This document shows, piece after piece, positions 1 through 8,776 of a DNA stretch of 64,000 nucleotides. Both the position numbers and the translations under genes were made by a program. The notes under the pieces are model-generated. The model was not told the DNA's origin, ran no database searches, and saw only the letters and a program-made list of their open reading frames with translations. The stretch comes from an uncultured Magnetospirillum sp. Its GTDB lineage: Bacteria > Pseudomonadota > Alphaproteobacteria > Rhodospirillales > Magnetospirillaceae. Every line of letters begins with the position of its first letter. The first letter of the stretch is position 1. The DNA is taken from assembly GCF_903853455.1 (NCBI RefSeq), contig NZ_CAINTR010000133.1, positions 1 through 64,000 of the forward strand, given 5' to 3'.

Positions 1-140
1 ACTTCGCCTCGAGATCCGCAATGATCCCAACTGCAACGTGCTCAATCCCACCCATCCCACCGCCTCCGCTCGATCAAAGGGCGGAATCCTTGAATCACAC
101 ACCGATTCTTTTAGGCAAGCAGAAACTGAGGGATGGTGAG
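1..140 (+). other. Foreign-looking 5' segment joined to the repeat gene
   Basis: The giant repeat protein shows recognisable repeat sequence only from about base 140 (AVGHDNLDGSWTF...). The preceding 40 codons of that frame, rich in Pro and without repeat similarity, do not match any other copy of the repeat. In another frame an ORF open at the window edge runs from base 2 to a TGA at 137-139 and contains the plausible coding stretch RNDPNCNVLNPTHP. This looks like the 3' end of an unrelated gene or mobile element, or an assembly join, abutting an internal part of the repeat gene. I do not recognise the protein family. No inverted repeat or target duplication can be tested because the other end lies outside the window. 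Confidence 0.4.
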
Positions 141-3100
141 GCCGTCGGTCACGACAACCTTGACGGCAGCTGGACCTTCTCCGCCACCGACATGACGGCG
201 ATCAAGGCGACCGGGGCCGCTCTTTATGTCCAGCCGCCGACCGATTGGAGCGACTGGAACACTGCCGGCAACACCACCGGCATGCAACTGACCGCGACCC
301 TGACCTCCACCCAGGTCGATCCCGACACCAACGCGGTGACCACCGCCACGGCGGCACCGTTCAGCTTCGGCGTCGAGGTCAAGTCGGTGGCCGATGCCCC
401 GACGGTGACCACGGTTACCGCCAGCGGCCACGAATCCGACGGCATCACCGCCAATTGGATTCCCCTGTCCATTTCCACCGCCGTGACCGACACCGACGGT
501 TCGGAAAGCATCTCCGGCGTGGTCATCAGTGGGGTTCCCACCGGGGCGCAGTTGCAACTGGCCGACGGGACGATTCTGTCCGGCAGCAGCTCGTTCACCC
601 TCAGTCAGGCGCAGTTGGCGGGGATCAAGATCCAGCCGGCCACGCATGACGTCAAGGACTTCACCCTGACCATCACCTCGACCTCCACCGAGGCCGGGGT
701 GGCGTCCCACATCGCCACCGCCACCGCCACCGGCACCAATACGTTGTTGGTGAAGGTGGCCGGCGTCGCCGACACGCCGACCATCACCGAGACCACCGCC
801 GCCTCGGGGAACGAGGACACCCGGATCGACCTGCACCTCAATCCGCAACTGACCGATACCGGCGAGTATCTGACCATGAGCCTGTCGGGCGTGCCGAGCG
901 GCTCGCACTTCTATACCGCCGCCAGCGGCGGCAGCGCGGTGGGAACCGACAATGGCAACGGCACCTGGACCTTCTCCCAGGCCGACATGACCGCGGTCAA
1001 GACCGCCGGCCTGTTCGTGCTGCCGCCCACCAACTGGAGCGACTACTCCACCGCCACTCACAATAGCGGCATGTCGCTGACCGCGACCCTGACCTCCAAC
1101 CAGCTCGACACCGACACCAACATCACCACCACCGCCAGCGCGGCGCCGATCACCTTCGGTGTCGAGGTCAAGTCGGTGGCCGATGTCCCGACGGTGACGG
1201 TGACCAATGCCACGATCAGCCAGAACGACGGCAGCGGCGCCGACAGCCATTGGGTGGCTCTTGCCATCACTCCGGCGGTGACCGACACCGATGGTTCGGA
1301 AGTCATCTCGTCCGTCACCATCAAGGGGGTGCCGACCGGCGCCCTGCTCAACCACGGTACCGACAATCACGACGGCAGTTGGACGCTGTCCACCACCGAT
1401 CTGGCCGGGCTCAAGATCCTGCCGCCGGCTCACAGCGCCGCCGACTTCAATCTGACGGTGACCGCAACCGCCACCGAGTTGGGCGATTCCAGCCATATTG
1501 CCGTCCTCAACGCCGATTCCGTGTCCCAGACCCTGACGGTGACGGTGACCGGCCAAGCCGAGGCGCCGGTGGTCGGCCAAAGCACGGCGGCGCTGGGCCT
1601 CGAGGACAGCCGTATCAACGTCAACCTGTCGGTGGTGCTGCCGGGAGTGGGCGAGACCGTCACCGGCGTGACCATCAAGAACGTGCCGGCGGGCTCGGTG
1701 TTCTTCGCCAGCGAAGACACCGCCGATTCCACCAAGCTGGGGACCTATGATTCCGCGTCGGCGACATGGTCGTTCACTCCGGCGGAAGTGGCCACCATCC
1801 AGTCGGCCGGGCATGGCCTGTTCATCCAGCCGCCCAAGGATTGGAGCGATTGGAGCACGGCCAGCCACACCACCGGCATGCAGTTGCTGACCACCGTCAG
1901 CGCCAAGGAAACGGACCCCAACACCAACGCCGTCACCACCGCCTCCACCACCCAGACCCTGGCGGTCGAAGTCAAGGCGGTGGCCGATGCCCCGACCGTG
2001 ACCGCTTCGGCGGCGCGTGGCAATGAAGACAGCCCCATCGCGCTGACCATTGCGCCGCACCTTGCCGACGTCGATGGGTCGGAGACCATCTCCTCGCTCA
2101 CCATCACCGGGGTGCCCACCGGGGCCCATCTCAACCACGGCACCGACAACGGTGGTGGATCTTGGACGCTGAGCGCCACCGATCTTACCGGCTTGACCAT
2201 CACGCCGCCGGCCTACAGCAAGACCGCGTTCACCCTGCACATCACCGCCACCTCGACCGAGGGTGGCGACGCCGCGCATATCGCCGTCGCCAACGCCACG
2301 TCGCCGGTGGTTGACCTCAAGGTCACCGTCGATGCGGTCGCGGATGTTCCGACCGTGACCGTGGTTCCGGCTTCGGGCAATGAAGACACTTGGATTCCGC
2401 TGTCGATCACGGCGGCGACGCCCGATACCAGCGGTACCGAAATCGTCACCGTCGCCATCACCGGGGTGCCGACCGGCGCCATTCTCAACCACGGCACCTA
2501 CAATGCCGGTACCGGCACCTGGACGGTCAGTCAGAACGACCTCGCCGACCTCAAGGTCCTGCCGCAGAAGGACAACAACGCCGACTTCACCCTGCATGCC
2601 CAGGCGATCACCACCGAGCCGTCCGATGGCAGCACCAATCACTCCGCCATCTTCGACGTCAACGTGGTGGTCACCGGCACCCCCGAGGCGCCCAATTTCA
2701 CCGAGACCGCCCATGCCATCGGGCTTGAAGACACCCGCATCAACCTCAACCTCACCGGGTCGCTGACCGACGGCAACGAAGTGCTGACCCTGAAACTGGC
2801 CGGCATCCCCGCCGGCTCGCACTTCTTCTCGGCGGGCAGCGCCAATGTGGTCAATGGATCCGACACCACCGCCATCGGCCATGACAACGGCAACGGCACC
2901 TGGACCTTCACCACCGCCGAAGTGGCGGCGATCAAGGCCGGCGGCATCTTCTTGCAGCCACCGACCGATTGGAGCGACTGGAGCGGCATCAGCCACGCCA
3001 CCAATGCCTGGACCGAGTGGAATCCCGGCCAGGGCGGCATCGCGGTCACCGCGACGCTGACCTCCACCGATACCGACGTCAACACCGGGGTCAAGACTCC

Positions 3101-6100
3101 CGCCGACACCAACATCAACTTCACCGTCCACGTGACCGGCGTCGCCGATGCCGCCAACGGCCTGCCGGCCGGGCATTTCATCGCCAGCGCGGCGGAAGAC
3201 ACCGGAAACACGACGCACGGCACCCTGGTCGATCTCGGCTTCGGCCAGTTGTCGCTCAAGGATGCCGATGGCTCCGAGCATCTGTCGGTGGTGGTGAGCA
3301 ATCTGCCTGCCGGCACCCATCTGGTGTTCGCCAACGGCGTTTCGGCCGACAACATCGTGCCCATCGCCGCCGGCAAGTGGTCGATCGAGGCGCAGTATCT
3401 GTCGTCGTTGCGGCTTGCCGTCAACGAGAACGTCAATTCCGACGTGGCCGGAACCTTCCATCTCAACGCCGACGTGGTGACCACCGAGGTGGACGGCAAT
3501 GTCCATGTGGATAGTCGGATCGTCGATGTGACGGTGACGCCGGTGACCGATGCCGCCCATATCTCCGGCGGCAATACCGGTCAGGAAGACACGACGATTC
3601 CGCTCAGCCTGTCGGTGTCGGCCGGTGGAACCGCCGAGACCGTCGATTCCGTCACCCTTAACCTCAGCGCCGCCCACACTTTGGGCGCCAAGGTGTATTA
3701 CGACGGCAGCGAGATCACCGGCGACAGCTACACGCTGTCCGGGACGGCCGATCTCTCCAAGTTCACCGTCTCCACGCCCCATAATTGGAGCGATTGGAGC
3801 GATGGCGGCGCCGGTATCGCCATCGGTGTCTTGGTGACTTCACACGACCACACCGCCGCCGAACTGACCACCACCGGAAGTGTGTCGGTGCATGTGTCGG
3901 GCGTCGCCGATGCCCCGACCTTCACTGCCCTGAGTTCCCTTACCGTCAACAGCTCGGTCACCACCGCCACTCTGGATGTGAAGCATGCCGTCCAACTGAC
4001 CGATACCGATGGGTCCGAGAAACTGTCCATGGTGGTGGATGGGTTGCCCGATGGCGCGTTGCTGATGACCGGCGGCACCCTGGCCGGCTATTCCGAGGGG
4101 GGTGGCACCTGGCTGGTCACTGCCGCTCAGTGGGATTCGGCGGTGGCCGGCGGCGGCTTCACGATCGTGGTACCCCACGGCGTATCCACCGCGTCGTCCA
4201 CCGTCACTGTCCATGCGTTCAGCACCGAGCAGGATGACGGCAGCACAGCGTCGGCCTCGCAGAGTTTCACCTTGACCTGGGACGGCAGCGTTGATTCCGG
4301 CACCGGTGTGGGCGGCTCCCTGACCAATCCGACCGCGCCGACGGTCACTCTGTCCGGCGTCAACGTGTCGGCCGGAATCGATGTGGGTAACGAAGACAGC
4401 GCCATCGCGCTGAACATCTCCATTCCCAGCCATGCCGGCTTGACCGCTTCGGTGGTGATCGACGCCGCGTCGCTGAACGGCGCCCACCTCTCGACCGGAA
4501 TTTATGACTCGGTCCATAACACCTGGACCGTGCCCGAATCCAGCATCGCCGGCCTGACCATCACGCCGCCCGCCAACTGGAACAGCGCCCAGGCCGGCAT
4601 TGATCTGTCGCTGGCGGCCAAGGTGGTGTTCGTCGATACCACCAATGGCGGCACCACCTCCACCGCCCTGACCATTCCGGTCCATGTCAACCCGGTGACC
4701 GATACCCCCAGCATTTCCGGCTCGGGGTCCGGCCTGGAGGATACGGCCATCTCGCTGGGGCTGTCGGCCTCGCCCGGCGCCACCGGTGAAACCATCTCCG
4801 CCGTCACCCTGAGCGGCGTTCCCGCCGGGGCTCAGATCATCGACGGCAACGGCCTTGTGGTGGCCCCCGACGCGGCCGGTGGCAGCACCTATACTCTCAC
4901 CGGGTTGAGTGCGACGGATCTGGCGGCGCTCAAGATCATTCCGCCCCATAACTGGAGCAATTATTCCGGTTCCATCAGCCTGGATGTGGCGGTGACCGCC
5001 CAGGATCATACCGCCGCCGCCGTGACCGCCCACAAGACGGTCAGCGTCAGCGTCACCGGTGTCACCGATCTGGCCGATGTCAGCGCCAGCGCCGTGCACG
5101 GTGCCGAGAACCAGTGGATCGACCTGTCCACCAGCCTGCACGCCGCCTTGACCGATACGGACGGCTCGGAAGGGATCTCCGTCGTTCTGGCCAATGTTCC
5201 GACCGGAGCGGTGCTCAACCACGGCTTCAACAACGGCGACGGCACCTGGCGGTTGGATGCCGCCGACCTGCCGACCCTGAAGATTCTGATGCCCACCGAC
5301 TTCAACGGTCGGCAGACCATGACCCTCGAGGGGCTGACCTGGGAGAAGGACGGCAGCGACGGGCTCAAGACCGCCTCCGCCAACTTCACCGTCACCGTCG
5401 ATGCCGCCGCCGAGACTCCGGCCGTGTCGGTGACCTCCGCCCGGGGTTCCGAGGACAGCGGCATTCCGCTCAGCATTTCCGCCTCCGTGGTGCATGCCCT
5501 GGGTAGCGACGCCATCGACCATGTGACCATCGCCGGCGTGCCGACCGGTGCCCATCTCAGCGCCGGAACCGATAACGGCAACGGCAGCTGGACCCTGACC
5601 GCCGATCAACTGACCGGCCTGACGATCACGCCGCCGCTGCACAGCGATGCCGCGTTCTCCCTGACGGTGACCGCCACGGCGGCCGAGACCGATGCCATCA
5701 GTCATGCGGTCAGCACCGCCACCTCGGCGGCCATCACGCTCGACGTCAAGGTCGATGCCGTCGCCAATGGCGGCACCGTCACCGTCGCGCCCGCCAGCGG
5801 GGCCGAGAACACCTGGATCGACCTGTCGGGCAAGATCACCCCCCATCTGATCGACACCGATGGGTCGGAGTCGATCACGGCGGTGGTGATTTCCGGCATG
5901 CCCAGCGGGGCGGTACTCAATCACGGCGTTCTGAACGCCGACGGCTCCTGGACGGTGGCGCCCAGCGATCTGGCCAGCCTCAAGCTGATGCCGGTGACCA
6001 ACGACGCCCACGACTTCACCCTGTCGGCGGCGGCGACCACCACCGAGGCCGCCAACGGCGCCAGCGCCACCGGAGCCGCGGTCAGCTTCACCGTCACGGT

Positions 6101-8759
6101 GGACGCGGCGGCCGCGCCGGTAAGCCTGACCCAGGCCGCTCCGGCGGCCGGCAACGAAGACACCCGCATCAACCTCAACCTTGCGACCTTGGTCACCGAC
6201 ACCAACGAGACCGCCACCCTGACCATCAGCGGCGTTCCCGCCGGGGCGCATTTCTACGATGCCGCCGTCGGCGGCGGCACGCTCGGGACCGACAACGGCA
6301 ACGGCAGTTGGACCTTCTCCGCCGGTCAACTGGCGGATATGCAGGCGTCGGGGCATGGCCTTTACGTTGTGCCGCCCACCAATTGGAGCGATTGGAGTTC
6401 CACCGGCCATACCGCCGGCATGCAGCTGACCGCGACGGTCAATGCCAGCGTGACCGATCCCGACGCCCCCCATACAGTGTCGAACACCTCGACCTCGCTG
6501 TCCTTCGACCTGCATGTGACCGCCGTCGCCGATGCTCCGGCCGTGGTGGTCACCCAGGCCCAGGGCGCCGAGGACAGCTGGATCAACCTGTCCATCACCT
6601 CCGCCCTGACCGATACCAGCGGGTCGGAATACCTGTCGCCGGTGACGGTGACCGGCTTGCCCGCCGGTGCCACCTTGAACCATGGCGTCGCCAATGCCGA
6701 CGGCAGTTGGACCTTGCAGCCGGGCGACCTGACCGGCTTGCAGGTCAAGCCCGGTTCCCATGACGTCACCGACTTCGACCTGACGGTCAGCGCGACCGCG
6801 CATGATTGGCAGAACACCGACACAGCGACCACCACGCAGACCCTGCATGTGGTGGTGGATGCCCAGGCCAACGCGCCGAGCTTCAGCCATACCGCGGCGT
6901 CTTCGGGGAACGAGGACACGCGCATCAATCTCAACCTGACCGGTGCCGTCACTGATTCCCACGAATCGCTGTCGCTGAGTCTGGCCGGCGTCCCGGCCGG
7001 CAGCCAGTTCTTCGCCACGGCCAGCGGCGGTGCCGCCATCGGCAGCTACGACGCCGTCAGCGGCACCTGGAGCTTCACCGCCGATGAGGTGGCGCAGACC
7101 CAGGCGGCAGGGCAGGGGCTGTTCATCGTGCCGCCCGCCAATTGGAGCGACTGGAACACCGCCGGCCACACCACCGGCATGCAACTGACCGCGACCCTGA
7201 CCTCGACCCAGGTCGATCCCGACAGCCAGGCGACGACCTCCGCCAACACGGTGCAGAGCTTCGCCGTCAACGTGGCGTCGGTCGCCGACGCGCCGACCGT
7301 GACGGTGGTGGATACCTCCGCCGTGGTCGATGTGCCGGTGGCACTGTCGATCACCCCGCATCTGGCCGATACCGATGGGTCCGAGAGCATTTCGGCCATC
7401 ACCATCACCGGCATGCCGAGTGGCGCCGCCCTGAACCACGGCACCCACAACGCCGACGGCTCCTGGACCGTCGCCGCCGCCGATCTTTCCGATCTGAAGC
7501 TGACCTCGGCGCCTCAGGATGCGCATGACCTGACCTTGCATGTGACCGCCACCGCCACCGAGGCGGCGGGCCACGTCGCCGCCGGGCTGGGTTCGGCGAC
7601 CTCCTCCGCCTTCGACCTGCATGTGGCGGTCACCGAATCCGCCCATGCGCCGGTTCTGACCGCCATTCCGGTGGTGTCCGGCCATGAGGACAGCTTGGTC
7701 AATCTCAACCTGACCGAGGCGCTGGCCAATTCCCACGAGACCCTGTCCCTGACCCTGGCGGGAGTGCCGGCCGACTTCAGCTTCGTCTCCGTGGCGGGCG
7801 GGGCCGCCATCGGGACGTGGCACGCTGACAGCAGCAGTTGGACCTTTACCGCCGCCGAATTGGCGCAGACCCAGACCACCGGCCATGGGCTGTTCCTGGA
7901 GCCGCCGGCCAATTGGAGCGATTGGAACACCGCCGACCACACCAGCGGCCTGTCGCTGACCGCGACCCTGGCCTCGACCACCGCCACCGATCCCGATACC
8001 AACCTGGCGTCGACCGCCACCAGCACGGCCAGCTTTACCGTGCATGTCGCCGGTGTGGCGGATGCTCCCAACCTGCTGGTCACCAATGAGGTTGCGACGG
8101 CGGGGACGGCGACGCCGTTGTCGATTTCGTCGTCGCTGGTCGATACCGACGGATCCGAGAGCCTGAGCCTGACCCTCACCGGTCTGGCGTCGGACGCTTC
8201 CCTCAATCACGGCATCCATAATACCGACGGCAGCTGGACCTTGAGCAGCGGGGACCTGTCGAGCCTGTCGGTCACCAGTACGTCGGCCGATGCCGGAGTC
8301 AACACCCTGCACATCGCCGCCACCTCGACCGAGGCGGGGAGCGGCAGCACGGCGAACACCATCGCCGACCTGGTGCTGAAGCTGAACTCCGCCGATCTCG
8401 GGACGGTGGACAGCAACAGCATGCTGCATTTCGACACGTTGCCGCCGCCTCCCGCCAACGGGGCGCAACTGGCGGAGTTCGTCTTCAGCAGTCTGGATGG
8501 CATCCATTCCCTGGATGTGACCGGCGTCAACCAGCCGGCCCATCTCGGCAGCTTCACCTTCGACAATGTGACTGTTGCCGCCGGAACCCACGGCTTCATC
8601 GACGGCGACGGGATCCACACCACCGACGCCAATGGCGCCACCAGCGTACATCACCTCGATCCGGCCACCTTCATCGACACCACAAAAATACACGGTGATT
8701 TAGCATTTGATCATAGTGTGGTGTTACACGTTGAAGGTCTCGACAAGATCTCCTTCTGA
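21..8759 (+). CDS. Giant Ig/cadherin-like repeat protein, probable type I-secreted adhesin (5'-truncated)
   Basis: The frame encodes about 2,900 residues of tandem domains of roughly 95-110 residues. Two repeat types can be told apart. Type A has a GNEDTRINLNL start, GVPAGSxFF, GTWTF and PPxNWSDW, with about ten copies. Type B has TDTDGSExIS, GVPTGAxLNHG, DGSWTL and a TATE motif, with about eleven or twelve copies. The composition is rich in Thr, Ala, Ser, Asp and Gly and almost free of Cys, typical of large secreted adhesins. The last 120 residues are not repeat-like and may carry the C-terminal secretion signal. No GGxGxD RTX nonapeptides are seen. The ATG at 21 has no convincing ribosome site and lies in the foreign-looking segment, so the true start is missing. 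The exporter genes follow after 17 nt. Function as an adhesin is inferred. Confidence 0.8.
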   Translation: MIPTATCSIPPIPPPPLDQRAESLNHTPILLGKQKLRDGEAVGHDNLDGSWTFSATDMTAIKATGAALYVQPPTDWSDWNTAGNTTGMQLTATLTSTQVDPDTNAVTTATAAPFSFGVEVKSVADAPTVTTVTASGHESDGITANWIPLSISTAVTDTDGSESISGVVISGVPTGAQLQLADGTILSGSSSFTLSQAQLAGIKIQPATHDVKDFTLTITSTSTEAGVASHIATATATGTNTLLVKVAGVADTPTITETTAASGNEDTRIDLHLNPQLTDTGEYLTMSLSGVPSGSHFYTAASGGSAVGTDNGNGTWTFSQADMTAVKTAGLFVLPPTNWSDYSTATHNSGMSLTATLTSNQLDTDTNITTTASAAPITFGVEVKSVADVPTVTVTNATISQNDGSGADSHWVALAITPAVTDTDGSEVISSVTIKGVPTGALLNHGTDNHDGSWTLSTTDLAGLKILPPAHSAADFNLTVTATATELGDSSHIAVLNADSVSQTLTVTVTGQAEAPVVGQSTAALGLEDSRINVNLSVVLPGVGETVTGVTIKNVPAGSVFFASEDTADSTKLGTYDSASATWSFTPAEVATIQSAGHGLFIQPPKDWSDWSTASHTTGMQLLTTVSAKETDPNTNAVTTASTTQTLAVEVKAVADAPTVTASAARGNEDSPIALTIAPHLADVDGSETISSLTITGVPTGAHLNHGTDNGGGSWTLSATDLTGLTITPPAYSKTAFTLHITATSTEGGDAAHIAVANATSPVVDLKVTVDAVADVPTVTVVPASGNEDTWIPLSITAATPDTSGTEIVTVAITGVPTGAILNHGTYNAGTGTWTVSQNDLADLKVLPQKDNNADFTLHAQAITTEPSDGSTNHSAIFDVNVVVTGTPEAPNFTETAHAIGLEDTRINLNLTGSLTDGNEVLTLKLAGIPAGSHFFSAGSANVVNGSDTTAIGHDNGNGTWTFTTAEVAAIKAGGIFLQPPTDWSDWSGISHATNAWTEWNPGQGGIAVTATLTSTDTDVNTGVKTPADTNINFTVHVTGVADAANGLPAGHFIASAAEDTGNTTHGTLVDLGFGQLSLKDADGSEHLSVVVSNLPAGTHLVFANGVSADNIVPIAAGKWSIEAQYLSSLRLAVNENVNSDVAGTFHLNADVVTTEVDGNVHVDSRIVDVTVTPVTDAAHISGGNTGQEDTTIPLSLSVSAGGTAETVDSVTLNLSAAHTLGAKVYYDGSEITGDSYTLSGTADLSKFTVSTPHNWSDWSDGGAGIAIGVLVTSHDHTAAELTTTGSVSVHVSGVADAPTFTALSSLTVNSSVTTATLDVKHAVQLTDTDGSEKLSMVVDGLPDGALLMTGGTLAGYSEGGGTWLVTAAQWDSAVAGGGFTIVVPHGVSTASSTVTVHAFSTEQDDGSTASASQSFTLTWDGSVDSGTGVGGSLTNPTAPTVTLSGVNVSAGIDVGNEDSAIALNISIPSHAGLTASVVIDAASLNGAHLSTGIYDSVHNTWTVPESSIAGLTITPPANWNSAQAGIDLSLAAKVVFVDTTNGGTTSTALTIPVHVNPVTDTPSISGSGSGLEDTAISLGLSASPGATGETISAVTLSGVPAGAQIIDGNGLVVAPDAAGGSTYTLTGLSATDLAALKIIPPHNWSNYSGSISLDVAVTAQDHTAAAVTAHKTVSVSVTGVTDLADVSASAVHGAENQWIDLSTSLHAALTDTDGSEGISVVLANVPTGAVLNHGFNNGDGTWRLDAADLPTLKILMPTDFNGRQTMTLEGLTWEKDGSDGLKTASANFTVTVDAAAETPAVSVTSARGSEDSGIPLSISASVVHALGSDAIDHVTIAGVPTGAHLSAGTDNGNGSWTLTADQLTGLTITPPLHSDAAFSLTVTATAAETDAISHAVSTATSAAITLDVKVDAVANGGTVTVAPASGAENTWIDLSGKITPHLIDTDGSESITAVVISGMPSGAVLNHGVLNADGSWTVAPSDLASLKLMPVTNDAHDFTLSAAATTTEAANGASATGAAVSFTVTVDAAAAPVSLTQAAPAAGNEDTRINLNLATLVTDTNETATLTISGVPAGAHFYDAAVGGGTLGTDNGNGSWTFSAGQLADMQASGHGLYVVPPTNWSDWSSTGHTAGMQLTATVNASVTDPDAPHTVSNTSTSLSFDLHVTAVADAPAVVVTQAQGAEDSWINLSITSALTDTSGSEYLSPVTVTGLPAGATLNHGVANADGSWTLQPGDLTGLQVKPGSHDVTDFDLTVSATAHDWQNTDTATTTQTLHVVVDAQANAPSFSHTAASSGNEDTRINLNLTGAVTDSHESLSLSLAGVPAGSQFFATASGGAAIGSYDAVSGTWSFTADEVAQTQAAGQGLFIVPPANWSDWNTAGHTTGMQLTATLTSTQVDPDSQATTSANTVQSFAVNVASVADAPTVTVVDTSAVVDVPVALSITPHLADTDGSESISAITITGMPSGAALNHGTHNADGSWTVAAADLSDLKLTSAPQDAHDLTLHVTATATEAAGHVAAGLGSATSSAFDLHVAVTESAHAPVLTAIPVVSGHEDSLVNLNLTEALANSHETLSLTLAGVPADFSFVSVAGGAAIGTWHADSSSWTFTAAELAQTQTTGHGLFLEPPANWSDWNTADHTSGLSLTATLASTTATDPDTNLASTATSTASFTVHVAGVADAPNLLVTNEVATAGTATPLSISSSLVDTDGSESLSLTLTGLASDASLNHGIHNTDGSWTLSSGDLSSLSVTSTSADAGVNTLHIAATSTEAGSGSTANTIADLVLKLNSADLGTVDSNSMLHFDTLPPPPANGAQLAEFVFSSLDGIHSLDVTGVNQPAHLGSFTFDNVTVAAGTHGFIDGDGIHTTDANGATSVHHLDPATFIDTTKIHGDLAFDHSVVLHVEGLDKISF
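141..8380 (+). repeat. In-gene tandem repeat array (types A and B)
   Basis: The coding repeats are also similar at DNA level. The block at about 240-325 recurs nearly identically at about 7138-7222, roughly 6.9 kb away, with only a few base differences. Such copies could allow repeat loss or gain by recombination, and also make assembly of this gene unreliable. Confidence 0.75.
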
Positions 8760-8776
8760 ACTCGAGTGATGGGCGT

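Noticed and set aside
3840-8693. Very long minus-strand ORF (1,617 residues) and a similar one at 111-3782, antisense to the repeat protein
   Set aside because: They arise because GC-rich, repetitive coding DNA has few stops in the opposite strand. Their Arg/Gly/His-rich translations look like no real protein.
141-8759. RTX toxin or hemolysin for the giant protein
   Set aside because: No GGxGxD calcium-binding nonapeptides or toxin domain were seen; only Ig/cadherin-like repeats.
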